Below, piece after piece: positions 16,081 through 26,215 of a stretch of 64,000 bases of DNA. The stretch comes from an uncultured Muribaculaceae bacterium (GTDB lineage Bacteria; Bacteroidota; Bacteroidia; Bacteroidales; Muribaculaceae). Location of the stretch: NCBI GenBank assembly GCA_947625935.1, contig CANQQE010000001.1, forward strand, positions 124,001-188,000. Reading direction: 5' to 3'. The notes under the pieces were generated by a model that worked only from the letters and a program-made list of their open reading frames with translations, was not told the origin of the DNA and made no database searches. Position 1 is the stretch's first letter. Each line of letters opens with the position of its first letter. A program made the position numbers and the translations under genes.

Positions 16081-17961
16081 TTAGCGTAGGTCGGTGTTGC
16101 CTTCGTAGTAATTGATGTATGCGCGGTTGACTAAACGTGTGCCTCCGGGTGTGGGGTAATCTCCAGAAAAGTACCAGTCTCCTGGAGATGTGGGTACGGC
16201 ATTATGCAGTCCCTCCAACGTCTGATATACTATGTATACTTCAGCATTTATGTTTTTGTCCGTGAGCATATCTGCAATCTTGGCAGATATCTGTTCATCT
16301 GTAAACTGTTCATAAATCGCTTTCACGCAGTTTGTCTGCTCGGTCGCTGGTTTCTCAAGCTCGGCCAGACAGCGATTATATGTAGTGAGCAGTATATCTT
16401 CCCTGCCCGTTTCGCGAAGCAATTGCACGGCGGCTTTGAATGCGATAAATTCACCCATGCGCGACATATCGATGCCGTAATAGTCAGGGTATCTAACCTG
16501 TGGTGACGAAGATACCACTATGATGCGTTTGGGATGCAATCGGTCAAGCATTTTGATTATGGACTGGCGCAGGGTGGTTCCGCGCACAATCGAGTCGTCG
16601 ATGACAACAAGTGTGTCGATATCATTTTTCACGCAACCATAGGTCACATCATAGACGTGTGCCGCAAGGTCATTCCGGCTCGTGCCTTCGGCTATGAAAG
16701 TGCGCAGTTTGATATCTTTTATCGCGATTTTCTCGACCCTCAGTTTGCGCTTCATGATGTCGATAAGTTTCTCGCGGCTAAGGCTGCCATCCGATTGCAT
16801 TTTTAGTATAGCGTCGGCCTTCTGTGTGTCAAGAAGTTTTTCAAACCCTTCAATCATTCCTATGAACGCAACTTCGGCGGTATTGGGTATGAATGAGAAA
16901 ACAGTGTTCTGTAAATCGTCACCGACATATGTCGATAACGCCGGGACAAGATTGCGCCCGAGAGATTTACGCTCCTGATAGATATCCGCGTCACTGCCTC
17001 GGGAGAAATAGATGCGCTCAAATGAACAGCGAGAGTTCTTTTCCTGTGGAAGAATGGTATCCAGTCTGACCTCACCATCTTTTTTCACGATTAATGCCTC
17101 TCCGGGGATTAGCTCTGAAACTTTTGCCCGTGGAATGTTCATCACAGTCTGGATGACCGGCCGCTCTGATGCAACAACCGCAATCTCATCGTCCACATAG
17201 TAGAATGCGGGTCTTATACCTCTCGGATCGCGCATGGTGAACATATCGCCTGAACCGGTCGCGCCGCATATCACATATCCCCCGTCCCATTGTGGTGAAG
17301 ATGCTGACAGCACTCGTTGCAAATTGATATTCTCTTCTATTTTGCGAGTTAACTCAGGGTCTTCGTAGCTGTCACGGAATTGTCGGTAAAGCCGTTGATT
17401 TTCTTCGTCGAGAGCGTATCCGAGTCCTTCAAGCAACATGATGGTGTCACTATATATGCGGGGATGCTGTCCGCGCTTGACGACGGCTTCGAATATCTCA
17501 TCAACATTGGTCATATTGAAGTTACCGCACAGCAGCAGATTACGCCCCCTCCAATTGTTACGCCGCAAAAACGGATGTACATATGACAATCCGCTTTTAC
17601 CCGTAGTGCTATATCTGAGATGCCCCATGTAGATTTCACCGATAAACGGCGCATATTCCTCAACATATGATGCGGGTTCTTTGTCGATTCCGTCAAGTTT
17701 AGGCATTATGGTGGAGAATATCTCGGGAATCGCATTGGCTCCAAGCGCCCTTTCCCGATATATGTACTCATTCCCGGGAAGTGCGTGCATTTTCACAACT
17801 CCCACCCCGGCGCCTTCTTGTCCACGGTTGTGCTGTTTCTCCATCAACAGATAGAGTTTGTTGAGACCGAAACAATATGTGCCGTATTTTTCTTTGTAAT
17901 ATTCAAGCGGCTTCAAAAGCCTTATCATGGCAACGCCACATTCATGTTTTAATGGTTCCAT
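16081..17961 (-). CDS. purF: Amidophosphoribosyltransferase-like (class II glutamine amidotransferase)
   Basis: Would convert PRPP and glutamine to phosphoribosylamine, the first step of purine synthesis. The N-terminus MEPLKHECGV carries a 7-residue propeptide before the nucleophile Cys of a class II glutaminase, followed by KQHNRGQEGAG and GEIYMGHLRYSTTG. The PRPP loop VVIDDSIVRGTT is intact, and VSSSPQVRYPDYYGIDM follows. At 626 residues it is longer than usual PurF (about 470-510), with extra segments in both halves and a C-terminal part ending in TSPGDWYFSGDYPTPGG. It is last in the dapF-to-gltD run rather than in a purine cluster; PRPP amidotransferase activity is likely, a second specialised role is possible. 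Confidence 0.85.
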   Translation of the reverse strand: MEPLKHECGVAMIRLLKPLEYYKEKYGTYCFGLNKLYLLMEKQHNRGQEGAGVGVVKMHALPGNEYIYRERALGANAIPEIFSTIMPKLDGIDKEPASYVEEYAPFIGEIYMGHLRYSTTGKSGLSYVHPFLRRNNWRGRNLLLCGNFNMTNVDEIFEAVVKRGQHPRIYSDTIMLLEGLGYALDEENQRLYRQFRDSYEDPELTRKIEENINLQRVLSASSPQWDGGYVICGATGSGDMFTMRDPRGIRPAFYYVDDEIAVVASERPVIQTVMNIPRAKVSELIPGEALIVKKDGEVRLDTILPQEKNSRCSFERIYFSRGSDADIYQERKSLGRNLVPALSTYVGDDLQNTVFSFIPNTAEVAFIGMIEGFEKLLDTQKADAILKMQSDGSLSREKLIDIMKRKLRVEKIAIKDIKLRTFIAEGTSRNDLAAHVYDVTYGCVKNDIDTLVVIDDSIVRGTTLRQSIIKMLDRLHPKRIIVVSSSPQVRYPDYYGIDMSRMGEFIAFKAAVQLLRETGREDILLTTYNRCLAELEKPATEQTNCVKAIYEQFTDEQISAKIADMLTDKNINAEVYIVYQTLEGLHNAVPTSPGDWYFSGDYPTPGGTRLVNRAYINYYEGNTDLR

Positions 17962-17990
17962 TCAGAAATGGTTAACTTGCTATATAAATT

Positions 17991-18025
17991 AAAGGCGACC
18001 GTGATAGTAACACATGGCCGCCTTT
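17991..18025 (-). terminator. Hairpin between gltD and the purF-like gene
   Basis: AAAGGCG (17991-17997) pairs with CGCCTTT (18019-18025), extended inward by CC/GG across a bulge. On the minus strand it is followed by AATTTAT, a weak U-run. It could reduce transcription into the purF-like gene or protect the 3' end of gltD mRNA. Confidence 0.5.
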
Positions 18026-18029
18026 ATAA

Positions 18030-19457
18030 TCAGTTGGATTTGGTTAAATATTGGTGAATGTTTTGGGCTGCTTTACGTCCCGATGCGATACATCTCACAA
18101 CGAGTGATGCCCCGGTCGAAGCATCGCCTGCGGCAAAAACCTTATCGGTACTGGTTTTCTGGTTCTCATCGACCTTGACATTGTGACGTTGGTCAAGTTC
18201 GACTCCAAGCTGTTCAATCAGACCTTCATACACCGGGTTGGTGAAACCCATGGCCAATAACACGAGGTCGGCTTTTATCGTCTCAGTGCGACCCGTGTGA
18301 ATGAGATTCATTCGATTGGTTTCCGGATCTTTCTCCCATTCTACTTCCTCAACCACTACCTCGGTGACTTTCCCGTCTTTGCCTTTAATCTCTTTGGTGT
18401 CAAGAAGCCAGCGACGGTTGCATCCTTCGGCGTGAGAACTTGATGTCTTGAGAATTAACGGCCAGTAGGGCCAGGGGGTGTCGGGGTTTTCTCCCTCCGG
18501 CGGTTTGGGCATAATCTCTATCTGGGTCACTGACAATGCTCCCTGACGGTTTGAGGTTCCGACACAGTCGCTACCCGTGTCACCCCCTCCAATTACAAGG
18601 ACGTGTTTGTCCTTGGCCGTGATGCGCTCGTCTTTTGGGATTTCCGCACCTGCAATCACTCTGTTTTGCTGCTGTAGAAGCTCGAGAGCGAAGTGCACTC
18701 CCGACAGCTCGCGCCCCTTGACTTTCAAATCGCGGGGAACTCCTGAACCGATGGCAATGCAGACGGCATCATAATCTTTCAGTAATTGACCGGATGGAAT
18801 ATCTTTTCCGATTTCGACTCCGCATTGAAATTCCACACCTTCCTCTTTCAAAAGGTTTATTCTGCGGTCGATAACGCTTTTATTGAGCTTAAAATCGGGG
18901 ATACCGAAACGAAGCAATCCTCCGACCGATTCGTTTTTCTCGAACACGGTTACCGAGTGTCCCCGTTGGTTAAGCTGGTTGGCGCAGGCAAGTCCTGCCG
19001 GTCCCGAACCGATAACAGCGACCTTCTTGCCCGTCCGTTTATGCGGAGGGCGTGCGGTGACATAACCCTCAAGAAACGCTCGTTCTACAATCGCCGCTTC
19101 GTTTTCACGCACAGTTACAGGCTCATGAATTTTATTGAGGACGCATCCTATCTCACAAAGTGCCGGACACACTCGGCCCGTGAACTCTGGGAAGTCGTCG
19201 GTCGCTATAAGTAGTGCGTAGGCGCCTTTGATGTCATTTTTATATAGGCGGTCTTGCCATTCGGGTTGTTTGTTTCCGAGAGGACAACTCCAGTGGCAAA
19301 ACGGGACGCCACACTCCATACATCTGGACGCCTGTAATCTGCGGTCTTCAGAGTTTAGTGTCTGCTCAACCTCGCCATAATCTTTTATGCGGTCTGCAAT
19401 TGGCCTGTAACCGGCTTCCTTGCGATTAATCGTTAAAAACGCTTTGGGATTTCCCAT
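18030..19457 (-). CDS. gltD: Glutamate synthase (NADPH) small subunit
   Basis: Flavoprotein subunit of GOGAT that takes electrons from NAD(P)H and feeds them to GltB. 475 residues. The N-terminal Fe-S region shows CMECGVPFCHWSCPLGN and CPALCEIGCVL; the FAD fold starts IGSGPAGLACANQL (about 150) and the NADPH fold has VIGGGDTGSDC (about 288). The C-terminus has the second FAD loop VFAAGDASTGASLVV. Located 40 bp after gltB, in the order gltB-gltD. Confidence 0.97.
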   Translation of the reverse strand: MGNPKAFLTINRKEAGYRPIADRIKDYGEVEQTLNSEDRRLQASRCMECGVPFCHWSCPLGNKQPEWQDRLYKNDIKGAYALLIATDDFPEFTGRVCPALCEIGCVLNKIHEPVTVRENEAAIVERAFLEGYVTARPPHKRTGKKVAVIGSGPAGLACANQLNQRGHSVTVFEKNESVGGLLRFGIPDFKLNKSVIDRRINLLKEEGVEFQCGVEIGKDIPSGQLLKDYDAVCIAIGSGVPRDLKVKGRELSGVHFALELLQQQNRVIAGAEIPKDERITAKDKHVLVIGGGDTGSDCVGTSNRQGALSVTQIEIMPKPPEGENPDTPWPYWPLILKTSSSHAEGCNRRWLLDTKEIKGKDGKVTEVVVEEVEWEKDPETNRMNLIHTGRTETIKADLVLLAMGFTNPVYEGLIEQLGVELDQRHNVKVDENQKTSTDKVFAAGDASTGASLVVRCIASGRKAAQNIHQYLTKSN

Positions 19458-19497
19458 TTTTATTCAATGGTTTGGAGATATTTTTGTACTCTTAATT

Positions 19498-22400
19498 TTA
19501 ATCACGTTGGACTTCTGCAATCTTGCGTTGAAGTTTCTCCATCTTTTCATCATGAAGCACCTTTTTGTATTCAAAGGGTACGACCTTGATGAACTGGTTC
19601 ACATACTCGTGCCAATTGTCGAGCATCATACCCGCCAATGGGCTGTGGGTATGCTTATAGTGGTTACCAATCAGGCGATAAAGCTCGCGATTGTCCGACA
19701 TATCCTCAATTAGCGACAATTCGACCATCTCCATATTGCAGAAATAATCAAAGTTTCCGTCAGGATTCCAGACATAAGCCACACCTCCGCTCATACCGGC
19801 TGCGAAGTTTCGACCGGTTGATCCGAGCACTACCGTACGGCCCCCGGTCATATATTCGCAACAATGGTCTCCGACACCTTCCACTACTGCTGTCGCTCCT
19901 GAGTTTCTCACGCAGAAACGTTCGCCGACTCGGCCGTTGATGTAAACCTCGCCCGCTGTCGCTCCATAAAGGATGGTGTTGCCGGCGATGATATTATCTT
20001 GCGGTGCGAATGGCGACCCGGTTGGTGGTACTATTACAATCTTGCCGCCCGAAAGACCTTTGCCTACATAGTCGTTAGCGTCCCCTTCCAGTCTGAAAGA
20101 TATTCCATGCGCAAGGAACGCTCCGAAGCTCTGTCCGGCCGAACCTCTGAACGCACAGGTTATCGTGTTGTCGGGAAGTCCGGCGTCGCCATACTTCTTG
20201 GCTATGACCCCCGACAGCATCGCCCCGACTGAACGGTCGGTGTTGCATATCGGAAAATCAAGTTCAACAGGCATTTTTGATTCTATAGCCGGATATGAGC
20301 GGCTGATTAGTTCCTTGTCAAGAACCTTGTCAATGTCATGTTGTTGCTTTGTGACGTTTATGATAGCGTTGTTGGCCGCTTCAGTCGGGAAATAAATTAT
20401 ACGCGACAGATCGAGATGGCTTGTTTTTGGAGTTTGTAAATCAGGCTTGACTCTCAACAGATCGCTGCGGCCTATAATCTCATCTATAGACCTGACGCCG
20501 ATTTCCGCCAATGTCTCGCGTATTTCCTGTGCAAGGAATCTGAAGAAATTTATCACATATTCCGACCTCCCGAGGAACCGCTTGCGCAATTCAGGGTTTT
20601 GGGTTGCCACACCCACGGGGCAGGTGTTGAGATGGCATTTGCGCATCATGACGCATCCAAGCACTATCAATGCGCTTGTGGCGAATCCATATTCCTCAGC
20701 GCCGAGCATCGCCATGATGATGACATCGCGTGCGCTTTTGAGCTGGCCGTCGACCTGCAGTTTTACCTGGCCCCTCAGATTGTTGAGTACAAGTGTCTGC
20801 TGGGTCTCGGCAAGACCTATTTCCGATGGCAGACCGGCATAACGTATTGAACTTGCCGGCGATGCGCCTGTGCCGCCTTCCGACCCACTGATTGTGATGA
20901 GGTCGCTTTTGGCTTTCGCCACACCGGCAGCGATTGTGCCGACTCCTGTTTCCGACACTAATTTAACGCTGATGCAAGCTGTCGGGTTGACATTCTTCAA
21001 ATCAAATATCAACTGAGCCAAATCCTCAATAGAATATATATCGTGGTGCGGTGGTGGCGATATAAGCGATATTCCGGGTATGGAATGACGTGTTTTAGCG
21101 ATAATTTTGTCAACTTTGAATCCTGGAAGCTGGCCGCCTTCACCGGGTTTAGCTCCCTGTGCCACCTTGATTTGGATTTCATCGGCATTGACAAGATATT
21201 CGGCGGTTACGCCAAATCGCCCTGATGCCACCTGCTTGATCGCGCTACGGGCCGATGTCCCGTCCTCGCGGGGTTTGAATCGGGCTGCGTCTTCGCCGCC
21301 TTCGCCTGTGTTGCTTCGCGCGCCTATGGCATTCATGGCTATACCGAGAGCTTCGTGAGCTTCACGGCTGATTGAGCCGAATGACATTGCCCCGGTCACA
21401 AAACGCCGCATGATATTCTCAACCGGCTCCACTTCATCAACGGGGACGGGGTTACCTTTAACGAAATCGAGATAATCGCGGATGAAAATCGGCTTCGGTT
21501 TGTTGTCGACCAACGATGTAAATTCCTTGAATTTCTTGTAACTGCCCAATCTCGTAGCCAACTGCAGAGTGGCTATTGTCTCAGGGTTCCACGCATGGCT
21601 TTCACCATCTTTGCGGAACGAGTACATGCCGAGATGCTGCATCGGAGTGTCAAGGTCTGCGTCAGGGTCATATGCGTTAGCATGTGACGCCAATATATCA
21701 CGGGTGAGATCAGAGAGATCTATGCCGCCGATTTTAGATGGGGTATTCCCGAAATATGTTTTTGTCAGTTCATCTGACAATCCGATAGCCTCAAAGAGTT
21801 GTGCCCCTTTATAGGAAGTTATCGTGGAGATTCCCATTTTAGACATCACTTTCAGCAACCCTTTGTCTATTGCCTTGATATAGTTTTTCTCCGCAGTCGG
21901 GTAATCAAGTTGAACTTCACGGTTTTTGATGACCTCATTTATGACCGCGAAAGCGAGGTATGGGTTGACGGCACTTGCGCCATACCCCGACAACAGTGCG
22001 AAATGCATCACCTCGCGTGCGTCGGCTGTCTCTATGACGAGAGCCGTCTGCACACGTTTTTTCTTATCAATGAGATGGTGGTGCACCGCCGACGTTGCGA
22101 GCAATGACGGTATGGGCGCATTCTCGGCATCAACACCGCGGTCGCTAAGCACTATGTAGTTGCATCCTTCATCAACCGCTTTTTCCGCTTCAGCACAAAG
22201 ACGGTCGATAGCGCCTTTCATTCCCTCCGCTCCATCTTTTACCGGGAAAGTCATAGCCAGCTTGCGGGTGTTGAACCCTTTATATCGGAGATTGCACAAA
22301 ATGTCAAGCTCCTGATTTGTCAGAATCGGCCGTTTCAACTCCACCATCTTGCAAAGATCTGATGTGGGTTCCATCAGATTCAGATTGATTGCTCCGATGT

Positions 22401-24000
22401 AACTGTCGAGGCTCATCACAAGTTCCTCTCTCAGTGGGTCTATTGGCGGATTGGTGACCTGTGCGAAATGCTGGCGGAAATAGTTGAACAATAGTTGTGG
22501 CTGATTGCTCAACACGGCCAACGGAGTGTCATTGCCCATAGAGTTTACGGGCTCCTTGGCGTCTACTATCATCGGGGTTATGATTTTTTCTACCTCCTCG
22601 CGGTGATAGTTGAACGACCTGAGCAATCTTGTCATCTCGTCCACCTCATTTTTAACCTTACGCCCCGACGAAATTTTGTCGAGTTTTATGCGGTTTTTCT
22701 CAAGCCAGTCGCGATAAGGGAATTGGCTCGCAAGCTGTTCTTTAAGTTCAGCGTCATGCAAGACTTTCCCCTCCTCCATATCGACAATCAACATCTTGCC
22801 GGGACGGAGGCGGCCTTTTTCCTTGACTTCCGACGGGTCAAAGCTGAGTACGCCCATTTCCGAGGCGATGACTATAGTGTCATTGTTGGTTATCAGATAG
22901 CGTGCGGGGCGAAGACCGTTACGGTCAAGCATTCCGCCGGCATAGCGTCCGTCACTGAACAGAAGTGTCGCGGGGCCGTCCCATGCTTCCATGAGAATCG
23001 AATGAAACTCATAGAACGCTTTCAATTCGGCTGAGATAGGGTTCTTGTCGTTGAAACTCTCCGGCACAAGCATTGCCAAGGCGTGCGGGAGGCTCATCCC
23101 GCCCATCACAAAATATTCGAGGGCGTTGTCGAGCGAAGCACTGTCGCTCATGTCGGGCTGAAGAATCGGTGTGAGGTCTCTGTCGCCGAACGCCTTGGGG
23201 TGCAATACGCATTCACGCGCCTTCATCCACAATCGGTTGCCCTGTATTGTGTTTATCTCGCCGTTATGCCCCAGCATACGGAACGGTTGGGCGAGTGACC
23301 AGGTCGGGAACGTATTGGTACTGAAGCGTGAGTGCACCAGTGCCATTGCGGTCGTAAAATGCGGATTCATCAAATCGGGGAAATAGTATCGAAGCTGAAG
23401 TGACGATAGCATCCCTTTATAAACTATGTTTTTCGACGACAACGACACGATGTAGAACTCATCTTTTCCTGCCATATCGAGCGCGGCGATTTTCTTCTCT
23501 ATCGACCTGCGCAGCAGATAGAGCCTTGGCTCGATTGGATCGTTGCTTTTCTCATCAGCGATGAAAATTTGCTTAATCACGGGTTCGGCTGCCCGCGCTA
23601 CCGCACCAAGACCTTCATTGTTGGTGGGCACGTCGCGGACAGGCAACAGAGTCAACCCCATTTCTATGGCTTCACGTTCGATGATGTCGAATATTATGGA
23701 TTGCTCATCTTCATTTTTGGGAAGGAAGACGAGACCGCTTCCATAACGCCCCTTTTCGGGAACCGCTATCCCCTGAAGCAAGATAAACTCATGAGGAATC
23801 TGGACCATGATACCGGCACCGTCTCCCGTCTTGGGGTCGGCGCCTTCAGCTCCGCGGTGCACCATGTGCTCAAGGACCTGAAGACCTTTCTCTACGAGTT
23901 GGTGGGATTTCACCCCATTTATGTTGACTAAGAGGCCAACGCCACAGGCGTCTTTCTCGTTCTGCGGGTCATACAGCCCGCGGGCTGATGGTAACTTCAT
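19498..24000 (-). CDS. gltB: Glutamate synthase large subunit
   Basis: Makes two glutamates from glutamine and 2-oxoglutarate. 1500 residues from the ATG at 24000 (a TTG at 24009 extends the frame but is unneeded). The class II glutaminase Cys is residue 19 in EKDACGVGLL, implying an 18-residue propeptide; HRGAEGADPKTGDGAG and HSRFSTNTFPTW follow. The synthase domain has RFVTGAMSFGSISREAHEALG and SEGGTGASPASS; the Fe-S cluster is CVMMRKCHLNTCPVGVATQ; the glutamate synthase C-terminal beta-helix domain shows GRVGERFCVRNSGATAVVEG. It lies 16 bp after glnN. Confidence 0.98.
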   Translation of the reverse strand: MKLPSARGLYDPQNEKDACGVGLLVNINGVKSHQLVEKGLQVLEHMVHRGAEGADPKTGDGAGIMVQIPHEFILLQGIAVPEKGRYGSGLVFLPKNEDEQSIIFDIIEREAIEMGLTLLPVRDVPTNNEGLGAVARAAEPVIKQIFIADEKSNDPIEPRLYLLRRSIEKKIAALDMAGKDEFYIVSLSSKNIVYKGMLSSLQLRYYFPDLMNPHFTTAMALVHSRFSTNTFPTWSLAQPFRMLGHNGEINTIQGNRLWMKARECVLHPKAFGDRDLTPILQPDMSDSASLDNALEYFVMGGMSLPHALAMLVPESFNDKNPISAELKAFYEFHSILMEAWDGPATLLFSDGRYAGGMLDRNGLRPARYLITNNDTIVIASEMGVLSFDPSEVKEKGRLRPGKMLIVDMEEGKVLHDAELKEQLASQFPYRDWLEKNRIKLDKISSGRKVKNEVDEMTRLLRSFNYHREEVEKIITPMIVDAKEPVNSMGNDTPLAVLSNQPQLLFNYFRQHFAQVTNPPIDPLREELVMSLDSYIGAINLNLMEPTSDLCKMVELKRPILTNQELDILCNLRYKGFNTRKLAMTFPVKDGAEGMKGAIDRLCAEAEKAVDEGCNYIVLSDRGVDAENAPIPSLLATSAVHHHLIDKKKRVQTALVIETADAREVMHFALLSGYGASAVNPYLAFAVINEVIKNREVQLDYPTAEKNYIKAIDKGLLKVMSKMGISTITSYKGAQLFEAIGLSDELTKTYFGNTPSKIGGIDLSDLTRDILASHANAYDPDADLDTPMQHLGMYSFRKDGESHAWNPETIATLQLATRLGSYKKFKEFTSLVDNKPKPIFIRDYLDFVKGNPVPVDEVEPVENIMRRFVTGAMSFGSISREAHEALGIAMNAIGARSNTGEGGEDAARFKPREDGTSARSAIKQVASGRFGVTAEYLVNADEIQIKVAQGAKPGEGGQLPGFKVDKIIAKTRHSIPGISLISPPPHHDIYSIEDLAQLIFDLKNVNPTACISVKLVSETGVGTIAAGVAKAKSDLITISGSEGGTGASPASSIRYAGLPSEIGLAETQQTLVLNNLRGQVKLQVDGQLKSARDVIIMAMLGAEEYGFATSALIVLGCVMMRKCHLNTCPVGVATQNPELRKRFLGRSEYVINFFRFLAQEIRETLAEIGVRSIDEIIGRSDLLRVKPDLQTPKTSHLDLSRIIYFPTEAANNAIINVTKQQHDIDKVLDKELISRSYPAIESKMPVELDFPICNTDRSVGAMLSGVIAKKYGDAGLPDNTITCAFRGSAGQSFGAFLAHGISFRLEGDANDYVGKGLSGGKIVIVPPTGSPFAPQDNIIAGNTILYGATAGEVYINGRVGERFCVRNSGATAVVEGVGDHCCEYMTGGRTVVLGSTGRNFAAGMSGGVAYVWNPDGNFDYFCNMEMVELSLIEDMSDNRELYRLIGNHYKHTHSPLAGMMLDNWHEYVNQFIKVVPFEYKKVLHDEKMEKLQRKIAEVQRD

Positions 24001-24016
24001 AGATTGCAAACGTTTG

Positions 24017-26200
24017 TTAACGGATAAAGAGCAATTCGCGGTATTTGGGCAATGGCCACATCTCGTTGTCTACCATAAGTTCAAGTTTGTCGATATGATA
24101 GCGTATCACGTCCATGCACGGTGCAACATTATCATGATATGAGATGGCCTTCTCACGCTCATTCTCAATGCGGTTGGCCTTCTTCCGAGCCTGCACCATC
24201 TTGTCGACCTCCTCTTTTATTATCAGCATATGATCCGATATTTTCTCAATCGTGATGAGATCCTGCGATATGATTTTCTCTGCTTTCTCATCATTAAACA
24301 AACTTTTAATCTTGACGAGATTGTCAACGAGGATTGATTGATAGCGGGTTGCCACAGGAATGATATGGTTGATGGCGAGATCACCGAGGACGCGGGCCTC
24401 TATTTGGATTTTTTTGGTGTACATTTCCCATTTCACCTCATTGCGCGCCTCAAGCTCAAGTTTCGAGAACACACCCACCGACTGGAACATATCGATTGAT
24501 GACTGAGAGAGATATGCGTCAAAAATCTTAGGTACTGATGTCTCGCAGTCAAGTCCGCGGCGCGCAGCTTCCTCTTTCCACTCGTCACTATAGCCGTTTC
24601 CGTCAAAGTGAATCGGCTTGGAGCTGGTAATCAGCTCCTTGATTTCCTCAAGCAGCGAGTGTATGAGGGTCTCACCTTTTGCGATGCGGGCATCGACCTT
24701 AGACTTGAAGTCTGCGAGCTGTTCGGCTACGGCGGCGTTGAGTGCGATCATGGCTGATGCGCAGTTGGCCGACGACCCTACGGCGCGGAATTCAAAACGG
24801 TTTCCTGTGAACGCGAAAGGCGATGTACGGTTACGGTCAGTGTTGTCAATTAGAATCTCGGGGATCTGATTGACGCCGACCGACAATCCCTCTTTTCCCG
24901 ACAGCTTGAATAGCTCATCCTTGGTGCTCTTTTCAAGTTTGTCCAGAATCTCGGCGAGCTGGCTTCCGGTGAAGATTGATATGATTGCTGGAGGAGCTTC
25001 ATTGGCTCCGAGGCGATGTCCGTTCGTGGCTGACATAATCGACGCTTTGAGCAAGCCGTTGTGGCGGTGCACCGCTGCCATGACGTTCACTACAAATGTT
25101 ATAAACTGCAGGTTGTCCATCGGGGTTTTACCCGGAGCGAAAAGCAGCACACCCTTGTCGGTGCCGAGACTCCAGTTGTTATGCTTACCTGAACCGTTAA
25201 CTCCTGCAAACGGTTTTTCATGCAGCAGCACGCGGAAATTATGGCGTCGGGCCACCTCCGCGATAAGCGACATTAAAAGAAGGTTGTGGTCATTGGCAAG
25301 GTTAGTTTCTTCAAAAATCGGGGCTAACTCAAACTGATTGGGGGCAACCTCGTTGTGGCGCGTTTTAGCCGGAATGCCAAGTTTATGGCACTCTATCTCA
25401 AGATCCAGCATAAACGCTTCAACTCGTGACGGAATCGCACCGAAATAGTGGTCTTCGAGCTGCTGGTTTTTTGCGCTCTCGTGCCCCATCAATGTACGAC
25501 CGGTCATCACAAGGTCGGGACGGGCGTTATAAAGGGCCTCGTCAATGAGGAAGTATTCCTGTTCCCATCCGAGATATGAGTGGACGTGCTTAACATCTGC
25601 GTCAAAATAGCGGGCAACGCCGGTTGCGGCCTTGTCGACTGCGTTAAGGGCGCGAAGAAGCGGCGTCTTGTAGTCGAGAGATTCACCGGTATATGAAATG
25701 AAAATTGTGGGGATGCACAGCGTCTTGTCCATGATAAACGCCGGAGACGATATGTCCCAAGCCGAATAACCGCGTGCCTCGAACGTGTTTCTGATGCCTC
25801 CGTTAGGGAAACTTGAGGCGTCAGGTTCCTGCTGGACAAGTAGTTTACCCGAAAATTCTTCGACTACCCCACCCTTGCCGTCATGCTCTATGAATGCGTC
25901 ATGTTTCTCGGCTGTGCCGTCGGTCAGCGGATGGAACCAGTGAGTGTAATGGCGCGCGCCGTTATCGATAGCCCAACGCTTCATGCCGTCGGCCACGCTG
26001 TCGGCTATCTCGCGTGAAATCGGCTCTTTGTTTTCTATGGCGAAAATCAATGCGTCATATGTCTTCTTAGGAAGATATTCAAACATTTTTTGGCGATTGA
26101 ACACCAATTTGCCATAGTACTGTTCGGGACGTTCCGACGGAATTTCCACAGGAACGGCTTTACGGTCGAAAGCCTCTTCCACTACTTTAAATCTCAACAT
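24017..26200 (-). CDS. glnN: Glutamine synthetase type III
   Basis: ATP-dependent synthesis of glutamine from glutamate and ammonia. 727 residues, the size of GSIII (GSI is about 470). Motifs seen: the GSIII N-terminal region with PSERPEQYYGKLVFN, then ARGYSAWDISSPAF, the active-site YLGWEQEYFLID, ARTRHNEVAPNQFELAPIFEE (as AKTRHNEVAPNQFELAP), KPFAGVNGSGKHNNWSLGT and the C-terminal coiled region ending MWPLPKYRELLFIR. With gltBD downstream it forms the complete GS-GOGAT ammonia-assimilation route. No tyrosine adenylylation loop is expected in this type. Confidence 0.97.
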   Translation of the reverse strand: MLRFKVVEEAFDRKAVPVEIPSERPEQYYGKLVFNRQKMFEYLPKKTYDALIFAIENKEPISREIADSVADGMKRWAIDNGARHYTHWFHPLTDGTAEKHDAFIEHDGKGGVVEEFSGKLLVQQEPDASSFPNGGIRNTFEARGYSAWDISSPAFIMDKTLCIPTIFISYTGESLDYKTPLLRALNAVDKAATGVARYFDADVKHVHSYLGWEQEYFLIDEALYNARPDLVMTGRTLMGHESAKNQQLEDHYFGAIPSRVEAFMLDLEIECHKLGIPAKTRHNEVAPNQFELAPIFEETNLANDHNLLLMSLIAEVARRHNFRVLLHEKPFAGVNGSGKHNNWSLGTDKGVLLFAPGKTPMDNLQFITFVVNVMAAVHRHNGLLKASIMSATNGHRLGANEAPPAIISIFTGSQLAEILDKLEKSTKDELFKLSGKEGLSVGVNQIPEILIDNTDRNRTSPFAFTGNRFEFRAVGSSANCASAMIALNAAVAEQLADFKSKVDARIAKGETLIHSLLEEIKELITSSKPIHFDGNGYSDEWKEEAARRGLDCETSVPKIFDAYLSQSSIDMFQSVGVFSKLELEARNEVKWEMYTKKIQIEARVLGDLAINHIIPVATRYQSILVDNLVKIKSLFNDEKAEKIISQDLITIEKISDHMLIIKEEVDKMVQARKKANRIENEREKAISYHDNVAPCMDVIRYHIDKLELMVDNEMWPLPKYRELLFIR

Positions 26201-26215
26201 AATTATAGTCTGAAT

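Noticed and set aside
19498-24000. Several plus-strand frames of 60-180 residues opposite gltB
   Set aside because: They are antisense shadows of a long conserved gene and have no homology features.
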